A DNA stretch of 64,000 nt, taken from positions 1-64,000 of the forward strand of contig NZ_BONV01000007.1 in the NCBI RefSeq assembly GCF_016862895.1. The letters are read 5' to 3'. Position numbers and translations under genes: made by a program. This document shows, in pieces, positions 1 to 8,535 of this stretch (position 1 is the first letter of the stretch; each line of letters opens with the position of its first letter). The DNA comes from Planotetraspora kaengkrachanensis (GTDB lineage Bacteria > Actinomycetota > Actinomycetes > Streptosporangiales > Streptosporangiaceae). The notes under the pieces are model-generated. The model had not been told where the DNA came from, ran no database searches, and saw only the letters and a list, made by a program, of their open reading frames with translations.

Positions 1-138
1 ACACCGTAACCGACCCGCTACAGATCTCGAACAGAATTTCTATCCGTTCGCTGTGGGCGAGCACGCGCACGATCGGGCGCCCATCACGCTCAGACACCCG
101 ACCGGCAGTCCCCGCCCAGCCCGCGTACTGCAAGGCGC
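1..138. other. Window-edge intergenic stretch, no gene seen
   Basis: I see no convincing coding frame, hairpin or promoter between the window edge and the end of the phosphatase gene. A short open frame across it lacks a ribosome site and family resemblance. Confidence 0.5.
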
Positions 139-1731
139 TCAGGGCGCCAGCTGTACCCGGGCCGTCTCCCCGAAGGCGGGCCGCGCCGCGTACCAGCGCA
201 CGACGGCCGACCGGCCGTCGAGGTCCAGGGCGGCCAGCGCGTTGGGGAACCACGGGCCGTCGGTGATCTTCCACCGGAAGGACCGCCGGGGCAGTCGCAC
301 CATGCGCGCCAATACCGACCCCGCGAGCCCCGCGACGCCGAACGACGCGACCACGTTGGCGAGTCTTAGGGTGCGGCTCAGCGGATTGCGGATCGGCGAG
401 CACACCGCCTGGTAGATCCGCGCCGCGTCGAGGTCGGCGGAGGCGGGGCCGGCCGCTGCGAGATACGAGTAGTGCACGTCGCCGGAGAGCAGCACGATGG
501 TGGCGGGCGCACGCCCCCGGCGTCCGGCGGCGACGTCGACGAGCAGGCGGCCGAGGTCGTCGAAGGACCGGCGGAACGCGCCCCAGTGTTCGAGGTCGAG
601 ACCCTGGCGGACCTTCTCCCCCCAGTTCGCCGCGCGGCGTCCCCACGCCCCGTCGGCCAGGGCCTCGTTCCAGCTCTCCACGTCGAAGATGCCGCTCGGC
701 AGGAACACCGGCACCGAGGATCCGACGAGCAGGTGATCGACGTCGCCCGTGGCCTGGCCGGTGAACCAGGACCACTCCTCGTCGTCGACCATCCTGCGGC
801 GTCCGGGTTCGAGGTTCCTGGCACACCGCGTGTCCAGCATGATCAGGCGGGTTCGGCCGACGTCGCGGGCATAGCTCCAGCGTGTCGATGGGGGCTCCTC
901 GTCGGCCCGCTTCGCGAACGCGTCGAGGATCGCCGCGCCGTCGCCGTCGGCCGCCCGGATCGCCTCGAACGTGGGATCGGCCTTGCGTTCGGACGGCGAG
1001 AGGTTCCCGAGGTGCTGGTAGACCCAGTACGCGCCGAGCCCGGCCACCACCCGTGACGGCCACCAGGGCACCTCGGCCATCTGGCTCCGCCACGCCGCGG
1101 ACGTGTTCCAGTCGTCACGCACGTCGTGATCGTCGAAGATCATCGCTGTCGGCACGGTGGACAGGACCCAGCGGACCACCGGTTCGGTCCAGGCCCGCCG
1201 GTACAGCTCGGCGTACTCCTCGAAGTCCACGATCTCGTCCGGCCCGTCCTGCCGCCGGGCCCGGATGAAGTCGATCATCTCCGGCGAAGGCTCGTCCGCG
1301 TAGACCTGGTCGCCGAGGAAGAGCAGCAGGCTCGGCGGGTCTTCCCCCGCCATCAGGCGCAGGCCGTACTCCCGGAGCACGTCGGGCCCGTGGACCTTCT
1401 CGTACGCCTCGTCGTGCGGCACGCTCGTACGGCAGGAGCCGAAGACGACCCTGCCCAGCTCCGTGAGCGGACGGACCCGGCTCGGCGGGAGTCCCTCGAT
1501 CGGCCAGACGGGCCGTCCGTCCAGCTCGACGGTGTAGTCCCCCGCGTCTTCTCCATCAACGTCGACATCGACGATCGCGTAGTGATGGCCGTGCACGGTG
1601 AAGGTCGGCTCCGTTGCGCGCTCGCCGCCCAGGCCGACGGCGACCTCACACGGCTCGCTCGTCTCCACCCATATGGACGCGCTCGTCCCGTCGACGTGGC
1701 GCAGCATCGGCCCCACAAGTAAGTCGGGCAC
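139..1731 (-). CDS. PhoD-like metallophosphatase (alkaline phosphatase D family)
   Basis: Predicted 530-residue phosphodiesterase/phosphomonoesterase of the PhoD_like metallophosphatase family. Metal-binding motifs are visible in order: GSCR (about residue 97), FLGDQVYAD (about 137), FDDHDVRDDWN (about 197) and SGDVHYSY near residue 410. The family uses these Asp/His/Asn residues to bind a dinuclear metal centre. I chose the GTG at 1731 because GGAGG lies 4 bases upstream; a longer in-frame extension has no ribosome site. Unlike secreted PhoD enzymes it has no twin-arginine signal, so it probably acts in the cytoplasm. The natural substrate is unknown. It lies 61 bases beyond the MarR gene on the same strand and could share its transcript. 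Confidence 0.85.
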   Translation of the reverse strand: MPDLLVGPMLRHVDGTSASIWVETSEPCEVAVGLGGERATEPTFTVHGHHYAIVDVDVDGEDAGDYTVELDGRPVWPIEGLPPSRVRPLTELGRVVFGSCRTSVPHDEAYEKVHGPDVLREYGLRLMAGEDPPSLLLFLGDQVYADEPSPEMIDFIRARRQDGPDEIVDFEEYAELYRRAWTEPVVRWVLSTVPTAMIFDDHDVRDDWNTSAAWRSQMAEVPWWPSRVVAGLGAYWVYQHLGNLSPSERKADPTFEAIRAADGDGAAILDAFAKRADEEPPSTRWSYARDVGRTRLIMLDTRCARNLEPGRRRMVDDEEWSWFTGQATGDVDHLLVGSSVPVFLPSGIFDVESWNEALADGAWGRRAANWGEKVRQGLDLEHWGAFRRSFDDLGRLLVDVAAGRRGRAPATIVLLSGDVHYSYLAAAGPASADLDAARIYQAVCSPIRNPLSRTLRLANVVASFGVAGLAGSVLARMVRLPRRSFRWKITDGPWFPNALAALDLDGRSAVVRWYAARPAFGETARVQLAP

Positions 1732-1792
1732 ATGACCTCCTCGAGGGTCGCAGGTCGTCGATCCGGCAGGCCGGGCCCGGGAAAGGCCGCGG

Positions 1793-2302
1793 TCAGCCTT
1801 CCAGCGCCCGCACGAGGTTCTCCAACTCGCGCATGAGCTCCCCGGTCCTCGCCGTGCCGTACGAAGCGAGGATCGCCCGATGATGCTCGGCGATCCCCGC
1901 TTCGAGACGGCCAAGGAGGTCACTTCCCCGATCCGCCAGGAATACCGCCACCTTCCGCCGATCGGCCGGGTCGGCCCCGCGGTAGACGACGGCACGCTCG
2001 ACGAGCCGGTCGACGGCCTTGGTCAGTGTGGGATGCGGCATCAGCGCGGCCTCGGCGAGGTCGCCCATCGAATGACCGCGCCCGTCCGCGAGCGCCTGGA
2101 GGATGCGCCACTGCTCGACGGACACGTCCTCGGCTGCGAGCGCGGCGGCCAGCGCCCGGTTCACGCTCCGCTCGGCCCGGCTCAGCAAATAGGCGAGGGA
2201 GGAACCGAGCCCGTTGCCCGCCGGAGGGGACCCGCTACCAGCGTCCGGACGCACAGGGGGAAGGGGTGCCTCGCGCCCGCCGTCGGGTCCCGCCGTCACC
2301 AC
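1793..2302 (-). CDS. MarR-family transcriptional regulator
   Basis: Winged helix-turn-helix repressor of about 169 residues. The recognisable run is WRILQALADGRGHSMGDLAEAAL, then HPTLTKAVDRLVERAVVYR and the wing DPADRRKV, the usual MarR DNA-binding core. The start is uncertain: the frame stays open to a TTG at 2332, but that leaves only 11 bases to the divergent gene, so one of the two adjacent GTG codons at 2302/2299 is more likely. It is transcribed divergently from an AmiC-like binding protein that precedes a permease and an amidase. The mycobacterial inducible acetamidase locus likewise carries a MarR-like regulator (AmiA) beside AmiC, so control of the amidase module is a reasonable inference. 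The phosphatase gene downstream on the same strand could be a second target. Confidence 0.8.
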   Translation of the reverse strand: MVTAGPDGGREAPLPPVRPDAGSGSPPAGNGLGSSLAYLLSRAERSVNRALAAALAAEDVSVEQWRILQALADGRGHSMGDLAEAALMPHPTLTKAVDRLVERAVVYRGADPADRRKVAVFLADRGSDLLGRLEAGIAEHHRAILASYGTARTGELMRELENLVRALEG

Positions 2303-2343
2303 AGTGGGCTCCCTTCGTTCACGAGCGCGCAAGGGCCATACTC

Positions 2344-3444
2344 ATGCACGTGGCTGATCCTGTCACGGTGGTCATCGACCCCCTCGAAGCGCACCTGGTG
2401 CGGGCCGAGACGCTCCGCGTCGGCCTGGTGGTGCCCGTCTCCGGTGTGCTCGGCCTGCTCGGGCCGTGCGCGATCAACTGCGCGATGCTCGGAGCCGCCG
2501 AGGTCAACGCCGCGGGCGGCGTCCTGGGCAGGCCGGTGGAGCTCGTGCTCGTCGACGGGGGAAGGTCCCCGGCGGAGGTCGCCCGCGAGATATCCGGGCT
2601 GGTGCGCGCCGGAGTCGTGCAGGCGGTCGTGGGCACCCACGCCAGTGACGTCCGCGTGGCCGTCGAACGTTCGCTGTCGGGCTCGGCGCCCTTCGTCTAC
2701 ACGCCGCCCTACGAGGGAGGCGCCCGCAAACCGGGGGTGTACTACCTCGGCGAACCGGCGTCCCAGCAGGTGGGACCGGGGCTCGACTGGCTGGTCGAGC
2801 ACCGGAGGGCCAGGCGGTGGTTCCTGCTCGGCAACGACTACGTCTGGCCCCGGCTGGTGCACGCCTCGGCCCGCAGGCATCTGCGCGCGTTGTCCGCGCG
2901 GATCGTCGGCGAACGGCTGGTCCCGTCCGGCACCACGGCGATGGACGCGCTGATCGAGGAGGTCGCGGCGGCGCGGCCCGACGCGGTGCTGCTCAACCTG
3001 ATCGGCAGCGACCTGGTCGCGTTCAACCGGGCGTTCGCGGCGAGCGGCCTGCGCTGTGCGCGTCTGTGCGGGGCGCTGGAGGAGCACGGACTGCTCGCCG
3101 TCGGGGGCGACACCACAGGGGAGCTCTACGCGGCCATGGGCTATTTCGGCAGCCTCGTCACCGAGGCCAACCTCGGCCTGGGAGAACGCTACGCCCGGAT
3201 GTTCGGACCGCAGGCCCCGTCGCTCAACGGTCACGGGCACGGCTGCTACGAGGGGGTCCTCATGCTGGCGGCTCTGGCGGGCCGGGCGGGGACGCTGTCC
3301 GTTCCCGCCGTCGAGGCGGTGGCCGACGGCGCCACCGTCACCACCGGCCGGGGACTGCTGACGCTCCGCGACCGTCACGTCCTGCAGCGGGTCTACGTCG
3401 GGCGTGCCGAGGGCCTCGACTTCTCCGTCATCGCCTCGGCCTGA
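2344..3444 (+). CDS. AmiC-like periplasmic-binding-fold protein without signal peptide (putative amide sensor)
   Basis: A 366-residue type I periplasmic-binding-protein fold of the Leu/Ile/Val-binding or AmiC group, with the typical opening RVGLVVPVSGVLGLLGPCA, the VNAAGGVLGRPVELVLVD segment and a GNDYVWPR region. It begins at the ATG at 2344 with no hydrophobic signal peptide or lipobox, so it should stay in the cytoplasm. That fits a ligand sensor better than a transport receptor, and no ABC permease genes are nearby. AmiC-type proteins bind small amides and control amidase expression in Pseudomonas and mycobacteria. The neighbours (divergent MarR gene, downstream permease and acetamidase/formamidase) support this. 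An unusual urea- or amide-binding receptor remains possible. Confidence 0.7.
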   Translation: MHVADPVTVVIDPLEAHLVRAETLRVGLVVPVSGVLGLLGPCAINCAMLGAAEVNAAGGVLGRPVELVLVDGGRSPAEVAREISGLVRAGVVQAVVGTHASDVRVAVERSLSGSAPFVYTPPYEGGARKPGVYYLGEPASQQVGPGLDWLVEHRRARRWFLLGNDYVWPRLVHASARRHLRALSARIVGERLVPSGTTAMDALIEEVAAARPDAVLLNLIGSDLVAFNRAFAASGLRCARLCGALEEHGLLAVGGDTTGELYAAMGYFGSLVTEANLGLGERYARMFGPQAPSLNGHGHGCYEGVLMLAALAGRAGTLSVPAVEAVADGATVTTGRGLLTLRDRHVLQRVYVGRAEGLDFSVIASA

Positions 3445-3571
3445 CCTGCGGCAAACCGGTGTCCGGATCGCGGTGTTATGACCGTCACGTAAAACTTTCA
3501 AACGAAACCTTTTCGTCCTGAAGGGTTAGATCTATCGTACGGCTCTGATCCCGCGTGTTAAGGAGCCGTCA

Positions 3572-4996
3572 ATGTCCTCTCCCTCTGAGGCCTCCCCATC
3601 ACCCGCACCACCATCTGCGGCCGGCGTCGAGCAGTTCGGCTACAAGCAGGAGCTGCGGCGTTCGCTGACCTTCACCGACCTGCTGATCTACGGCCTGATC
3701 TTCATGGTCCCGATCGCGCCGTTCGGCATCTTCGGCAGCGTCTTCCAGGCGTCCGGCGGCATGGTGGCGCTCGTCTACATCATCGGCATGGTGGCGATGG
3801 CCTTCACCGCGCTGTCGTACTCGGAGATGGCCAAGGCCTTCCCGATGGCGGGCTCCGTCTACACCTACGCGGGCCGCGGCATCGCCGCCCCGGTCGGCTT
3901 CCTCGCCGGCTGGGTCATCCTGCTCGACTACGTGCTCGTTCCCGCGCTGCTGTACCTGATCGCGAGCGCCGCCATGGCGTCGTTCGTGCCCGCCATCCCG
4001 ATCTGGGCCTGGCTGATCGGCTTCATCGTGCTCAACACCGTGGTGAACTACCTCGGCATCGAGATGACCGCCCGCCTGAACAAGATCATGCTGGTGGCCG
4101 AGCTGATCGTGCTGGCGATCTTCCTGGTGATCGGCGTCGTCGCCCTCGCCCAGGGCAAGGGGCACGGCGGCGCGTTCACCCCGTTGTTCGACTCCTCGAC
4201 GTTCTCCTCGTCACTGGTCTTCGGTGCGGTGTCCGTGGCGGTGCTGTCGTTCCTCGGCTTCGACGGCATCTCGATGCTCGCCGAGGAGAGCCGGGAGAGC
4301 ACTCGCCGCCTCGGCCGTTCCATGATCGCCGCGCTCGGCCTCGCGGGCCTGTTGTTCGTCGTCCAGACCTGGGTGGCGGCGCTGCTCGTGCCGAACCGCG
4401 CCGACCTGATCGCCAACGGAGACCCGGCCGGCTCGGCGTTCTACGACACGGCCGAGTACGCCGGAGGGCACTGGCTGAGCGTGCTCACCGCCGTCGCGAC
4501 CGCCATCGCATGGGGTTTCGCCAACTCGCTGGTCGCCCAGGCGGCGACCTCCCGGCTGCTGTTCGCCATGGCCCGCGACAAGCAGCTCCCGAGCTTCCTC
4601 GGCAAGATCCACCCCAGGCACAAGGTGCCGGTCAACGCCACCTTCGTGGTGGCCGCGGTGTCCCTGGGCTTCGGCCTGTACATGAACTCGCGTGACGACG
4701 GCCTCACGCTGCTCACCCAGCTGGTGAACTTCGGCGCGATGACCGCCTTCCTCGCGCTGCACGTGTCCGTCGTCGTGCACTACCTCGTACGGCAGGGCAG
4801 CCGCGACTGGTGGCGCCACCTGATCGCGCCGGCCATCGGCTTCCTCATCCTGCTCTACGTCGTGATCAACGCCAGCATCGCCGCCCAGACGCTGGGCTTC
4901 GTCTGGCTCGCGATCGGAGTGGTGATCCTCGTCGTCTCCTACCTGATGGGCAGGCGACCCACCCTTTCCGGAATCAACTCGGAGGTCAACGAGTGA
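3572..4996 (+). CDS. APC-family amino acid/amine permease
   Basis: A 474-residue inner-membrane transporter with about twelve hydrophobic helices after a polar Ser/Pro/Ala-rich 30-residue N-terminus. The early FTDLLIYGLIFMVPIAPFGIFG segment and the SYSEMAKAFPMAGSVYTYAGR motif are characteristic of the amino acid-polyamine-organocation superfamily. The start ATG has AAGGAG 8 bases upstream. The stop overlaps the amidase start (GTGA), so the two are translationally coupled, and the substrate is probably the amide or amine consumed by that enzyme. The 127-base gap upstream is AT-richer than its surroundings and probably holds a promoter. The exact substrate cannot be read from the sequence. Confidence 0.85.
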   Translation: MSSPSEASPSPAPPSAAGVEQFGYKQELRRSLTFTDLLIYGLIFMVPIAPFGIFGSVFQASGGMVALVYIIGMVAMAFTALSYSEMAKAFPMAGSVYTYAGRGIAAPVGFLAGWVILLDYVLVPALLYLIASAAMASFVPAIPIWAWLIGFIVLNTVVNYLGIEMTARLNKIMLVAELIVLAIFLVIGVVALAQGKGHGGAFTPLFDSSTFSSSLVFGAVSVAVLSFLGFDGISMLAEESRESTRRLGRSMIAALGLAGLLFVVQTWVAALLVPNRADLIANGDPAGSAFYDTAEYAGGHWLSVLTAVATAIAWGFANSLVAQAATSRLLFAMARDKQLPSFLGKIHPRHKVPVNATFVVAAVSLGFGLYMNSRDDGLTLLTQLVNFGAMTAFLALHVSVVVHYLVRQGSRDWWRHLIAPAIGFLILLYVVINASIAAQTLGFVWLAIGVVILVVSYLMGRRPTLSGINSEVNE

Positions 4997-6003
4997 ACGT
5001 CTTCTCCTACCGACCGGCGCCAGAGGAGCTGTCCTACACCTTCGGCGGCCGTCCGGCGGTGGCCAGGATCACCCCGGGCACGGTGGTGGAAATGTTCACC
5101 GAGGACTGCTTCGGCGGCCGCGTGCGGGGGGTGGACGACCTGCCCTCGCAGGTGTGCGAGTTCCCCTACCTGAACCCCGTCACCGGCCCCTTCCACGTGG
5201 AGGGCGCCGAGCCGGGCGACACGCTCGCGCTGCACTTCGTCTCCATCGAGCCGGCCCGCGACTGGGCGGTCTCGACCACGTTCCCGCACTTCGGCGCGTT
5301 GACGGCCACGCACACGACCGCGATGTTGCACCCGCCGCTCGACGAGGTCGTGTGGCTCTACGAGGTCGACGCCGAAAAGCGGATCGTCCGCTACCACGCG
5401 CGGCGGGGCGACTTCACCGTGGAGATGCCGCTCGACCCCATGCACGGGACGGTGGGCGTCGCGCCCGCCGCGTCCGAGGCGCGGATGACGATCACGCCGG
5501 ACGCCCACGGCGGCAACATGGACACCCCCGAGCTGCGTGCGGGCGTGACGGTCTACCTCGGGGTGAACGTCGAGGGCGGCCTGTTCGCCGTCGGCGACGG
5601 CCACTGCCGCCAGGGGCACGGCGAGGTCTGCGGCACCGCGGTCGAGGCCGCGATGAACACCGTCGTCGCCGTCGAGCTGATCAAGGGCGTGGCCACGCCC
5701 TGGCCGCGGCTCGAGGACGACGAGCACCTCATGTCGACCGGGTCGGCGCGGCCGCTGGAGGACGCCTACCGCATCAGCCAGCACGACCTCGTCACCTGGG
5801 CCTCCTCGCTCACCGGCCTCGACCAGCTCGACGCCTACCAACTGGTCAGCCAGGGCGGCGAGGCCCCCGTGGGCAACGTGTGCGACACCAACTACACGAT
5901 GGTCGCCAAGCTGCCGAAGGCGTACCTGCGCGGTCCTGAGATCTACGAGTCGGCGCACAGCCGTCTCCGCACGCTCGGCGAGGAGTACCTGTCCTCCCGC
6001 TGA
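4993..6003 (+). CDS. Acetamidase/formamidase family protein (FmdA_AmdA)
   Basis: A 336-residue enzyme of the FmdA_AmdA family, which hydrolyses short amides such as formamide or acetamide to ammonia and the acid. Family landmarks are GPFHVEGAEPGDTLALHF, PDAHGGNMDTPEL, and the VGDGHCRQGHGEVCGTAVE segment bearing the conserved His/Glu/Cys cluster. The start is a GTG at 4993 overlapping the permease stop, preceded by GGAGG at 4981-4985. The permease-amidase coupling suggests uptake and hydrolysis of one substrate for nitrogen. Mycobacterial acetamidase belongs to the same family and is likewise linked to AmiC and MarR-type genes. Formamide and acetamide cannot be told apart here. Confidence 0.85.
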   Translation: MNVFSYRPAPEELSYTFGGRPAVARITPGTVVEMFTEDCFGGRVRGVDDLPSQVCEFPYLNPVTGPFHVEGAEPGDTLALHFVSIEPARDWAVSTTFPHFGALTATHTTAMLHPPLDEVVWLYEVDAEKRIVRYHARRGDFTVEMPLDPMHGTVGVAPAASEARMTITPDAHGGNMDTPELRAGVTVYLGVNVEGGLFAVGDGHCRQGHGEVCGTAVEAAMNTVVAVELIKGVATPWPRLEDDEHLMSTGSARPLEDAYRISQHDLVTWASSLTGLDQLDAYQLVSQGGEAPVGNVCDTNYTMVAKLPKAYLRGPEIYESAHSRLRTLGEEYLSSR

Positions 6004-6025
6004 GTGGCGTGCATCGGAAGGCAGA

Positions 6026-6072
6026 ACGGCCCACCTTTCGTACGGCGCTGCGCCGTACGAAAGGTGGGCCGT
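6026..6072. terminator. Bidirectional terminator hairpin, 22-bp perfect stem
   Basis: Bases 6026-6047 and 6051-6072 are exact reverse complements around a 3-base loop (CTG). There is no U-tract on either side. It sits between the converging ends of the amidase gene and the oxidoreductase gene and should stop both transcripts. Confidence 0.8.
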
Positions 6073-6100
6073 GGCCGTTTCGCCTCCCGCGAGCCGGGAC

Positions 6101-7078
6101 CTAACCCGCGGCGGCCACGATGTCCTCGCACAGGGCGTGGGTTCGCAACGCGTCGTCGGCGGTGATCAGGCGGCCTTCGCGCACCGACGCGAGGAACTCC
6201 TGGCAGGCCTGCTCGATGCCGCGCTGACGGGCCACCGGCACCCAGTCGCCCCGGTGGCCGACCGCCTCCGTGCCCGAGTAGTCGACGACTCCGGCCAGGT
6301 TGACGACCCTGCGCTTGGCGCCTCCGCCGATGACCTCGCAGCTCTCCTCGCTCGCGCCGCTGACCCTGCTCATGATCCCGATCGCGGTGAAGTCCGTGTT
6401 CGCCGCCTCGTGGGCCCCGCTGGAGCCGCGCAGGTGGAGGACGACGTGCTCCAGCAGCCCGTCCCGCACCCGTACGTCGATCGACACGTCGGCGACCTCA
6501 CCCGGCGCGAGGAACCGCAACGTGTCGACCACGTGGATGAAGTCGTCGAACACCACACGGCGCGGGTCGTCCGGATGACCGGCCCGGTTCTTCTGCATGA
6601 CCACGAGGTCGCGCGGCAGGTCGCGCAGCGCCGCGTAGTCCGGCGCGTATCTCCGGTTGAACCCGACCATGAGCGAGCGGCGGCGTTCCCCCGCCAGCCG
6701 TACGAGCTTCTCCGCGTCGGCGAGGTCGTACGCGAGCGGCTTGTCCACGTAGACGTGGACTCCCGCCTCGATGAGCTCCGTCACGATGTCCACGTGGGCG
6801 GGCGTCGCGGCGTGCACGAAGGCGGCGTCGATCCCCGCCGCGACGACCTCGCCGACCGAGGTGAACCTCTCGGCCACCCGGTAGGCGTCGCCCAACCGGT
6901 CCAGCGTCGGCCGATCCCGTGTGCAGAAGAGCAGGTCCAGGCCTGGCGTCGCACCGAGCACCGGGAGATAGGCCTTCTGCGCGATGTCCCCGAGCCCGAT
7001 CACCGCCACGCGTGGCCTGCGTGCGGCGTCCTGATGCGAGGTCGTCGGTTCGGTTGCTCGTTCAGTCACGCGGATCAC
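6101..7078 (-). CDS. Gfo/Idh/MocA-family NAD(P)-dependent oxidoreductase
   Basis: A 325-residue protein with an N-terminal Rossmann fold (VAVIGLGDIAQKAYLP, about residues 24-39) and the family hallmark VDKPLA (about 112-117), whose Lys is a catalytic-site residue. The GFNRRYAPDY segment follows, then the C-terminal alpha/beta domain. Family members oxidise or reduce sugars, inositols and related polyols with NAD(P). The start is a GTG at 7078 with no strong ribosome site. It lies 58 bases downstream of the epimerase-like gene on the same strand and may be cotranscribed. The substrate is unknown. Confidence 0.85.
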   Translation of the reverse strand: MIRVTERATEPTTSHQDAARRPRVAVIGLGDIAQKAYLPVLGATPGLDLLFCTRDRPTLDRLGDAYRVAERFTSVGEVVAAGIDAAFVHAATPAHVDIVTELIEAGVHVYVDKPLAYDLADAEKLVRLAGERRRSLMVGFNRRYAPDYAALRDLPRDLVVMQKNRAGHPDDPRRVVFDDFIHVVDTLRFLAPGEVADVSIDVRVRDGLLEHVVLHLRGSSGAHEAANTDFTAIGIMSRVSGASEESCEVIGGGAKRRVVNLAGVVDYSGTEAVGHRGDWVPVARQRGIEQACQEFLASVREGRLITADDALRTHALCEDIVAAAG

Positions 7079-7136
7079 CCTGTCACAGTTCGGCCTGTTC
7101 TTCGCCTTCGTACCGTTATGCGACTGACCCGCTGGG

Positions 7137-8066
7137 TCACTGCTCGCGCCACCAGGCCATGGTGGCCTTCAGCGCGTCCTCCATCGGGGTGGGGCCGAAG
7201 CCGAGAACGGCCTCCGACGCCGACGAGTCGAGAACGAACGGCCGGTCGAACTGGTAGCGGGTCTCCCGCAGTTCCTTGAGGAACGGGACGGCCACCCCCG
7301 CGGCGTGGAGCACCCACCCTGGGACGCGCCGCAGGCGCGGGGCGGGGGCTCCGGCCAGTGCGGCCAACCTCTCGGCGATCTCCCTCAGCGCGAGGGGCGG
7401 GGTCGTCGGCACGTGCCACGCGTGGCCCCATGCCTTCTCCTCGACCGCCGCCGCCATCAGCGCCCGGGCGACGTCGGGAATGTAGGTCCAGCTGTGCGGG
7501 ATGTCCGGGTCGCTCAGCACCATGGCCGGCTTGCCGTCCAGTACCGGCGTGAGGAACCGCCCGCCCAGGTACGACTGGTCCGACGATCCGGGGCCGAAGT
7601 AGTCGGACCCCCTGACCTCGGTGACTCGTACCCGTCCCGCCTGGTGGGCGGCCAGGGCCTGCGCCCACATCTCGGCCCGCACGCTGCCCTTCGTGCCGGT
7701 GGACGCCAGCGGCAGGTCCTCCGTCATCGGGCCGTCGACGGGCCCGTAGCCGTACAGGTTGCCGATCGTGGCGAGGACGGCTCCGGTGGCCTCCGCGGCC
7801 TCGAGGAGCGCCGCCGCGACGGGCGGCCAGTCCTGGACCCACTGGTGGTACTTCGGGTTCATGCAGTTGTAGAGCGCGTCGGCTCCGTCCGCGAGCCGGC
7901 GCATCGCGGCCGAGTCCGCGGCATGTCCCGCGACACGGCGGATCCGCGGGTGCTCCGGGCCGGAACCCGAGCGCGTGACGACGACGACCTCGTGCCCCTG
8001 CTCCGCCAGCGACCGCGCGACGTGCCCGCCGACCTGTCCTGCTCCGACGATGACGTGCTTCCCCAT
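7137..8066 (-). CDS. NAD-dependent epimerase/dehydratase (extended SDR-like)
   Basis: A 309-residue Rossmann protein with GAGQVGGHVARSL at residues 8-20 (GxGxxG nucleotide site) and a nucleoside-sugar-epimerase-like body (GNLYGYGPVDGPMTEDLP, GSDYFGPG, HSWTYIPDVARAL). The canonical YxxxK pair is not obvious: the equivalent region reads TKGSVRAEMW, so activity may be atypical. A GAGGAAAT ribosome site precedes the ATG. It follows the YrdB-like membrane gene by 13 bases, suggesting one transcript driven from the TetR-controlled intergenic region. The substrate cannot be named. Confidence 0.8.
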   Translation of the reverse strand: MGKHVIVGAGQVGGHVARSLAEQGHEVVVVTRSGSGPEHPRIRRVAGHAADSAAMRRLADGADALYNCMNPKYHQWVQDWPPVAAALLEAAEATGAVLATIGNLYGYGPVDGPMTEDLPLASTGTKGSVRAEMWAQALAAHQAGRVRVTEVRGSDYFGPGSSDQSYLGGRFLTPVLDGKPAMVLSDPDIPHSWTYIPDVARALMAAAVEEKAWGHAWHVPTTPPLALREIAERLAALAGAPAPRLRRVPGWVLHAAGVAVPFLKELRETRYQFDRPFVLDSSASEAVLGFGPTPMEDALKATMAWWREQ

Positions 8067-8079
8067 GACGATTTCCTCC

Positions 8080-8418
8080 TCAGACCTGGTGCCACATGAG
8101 CCGCAGTACGGCGTTGACGATGTAGACGACCGCGAAAACGGTGCCGGCGGTGACCAGCCCGGAGGCGATCAGAGCCGCGGCCCCTCCCCCGAACCAGAGG
8201 ATCTCCAGCACGGCGCGGGCGACGCCCTTGAGCGGGACGGGCGGGTTGTTGGCGGCCCCGAAGACCGCCCACACCGCGATGAACAGAGCAGGGGCGCCGA
8301 TCCCGGCCAACAGGCGGAGCGCCAGGCTCTCGCTCACCGTGAAACCCCAGTAGCCGACCGAGAACAGGACCCCGAGCTCCAGAAAGAACATCAGCGCGGC
8401 GTTCGCCCACTTGGCCAT
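8080..8418 (-). CDS. YrdB family (DUF2568) small membrane protein
   Basis: A 112-residue integral membrane protein with four predicted helices, matching the YrdB/DUF2568 family in length and in the WFGGGAAAL and NNPPVPLKG landmarks. Its molecular function is not known. It is the first gene of a minus-strand set (YrdB, epimerase-like, Gfo/Idh-like) diverging from a TetR regulator across a region with three operator-like palindromes, so it is probably the direct target of that repressor. Confidence 0.8.
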   Translation of the reverse strand: MAKWANAALMFFLELGVLFSVGYWGFTVSESLALRLLAGIGAPALFIAVWAVFGAANNPPVPLKGVARAVLEILWFGGGAAALIASGLVTAGTVFAVVYIVNAVLRLMWHQV

Positions 8419-8451
8419 TTCCGCCTCCGTTTACGCGTTGTCAACAGGCTT

Positions 8452-8502
8452 GCGAGAGCAATGCTCTCGCTTGAGAGCATTGCTCGTCAAGAGCAGTGCT
8501 CT
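8452..8502. promoter_or_regulatory. Three stacked GAGAGCA-n-TGCTCTC operators
   Basis: Site 1 (8452-8470) is a perfect palindrome, GCGAGAGCA-a-TGCTCTCGC. Site 2 is centred at 8480 (GAGCA-t-TGCTC) and site 3 at 8496 (AGAGCA-g-TGCTCT). Centres are 19 and 16 bases apart. They fill the gap between the divergent YrdB-like and TetR genes, where an autorepressing TetR protein would bind. Confidence 0.75.
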
Positions 8503-8535
8503 CTTTTTGTGGCACCGCTCTGATAGCCTGCGGGC

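Noticed and set aside
3475-3520. GlnR box before the APC permease
   Set aside because: GTCAC, GTAAA and GAAAC are present, but their spacing is 20 bases or otherwise off the 11-base rhythm, unlike the ureA site.
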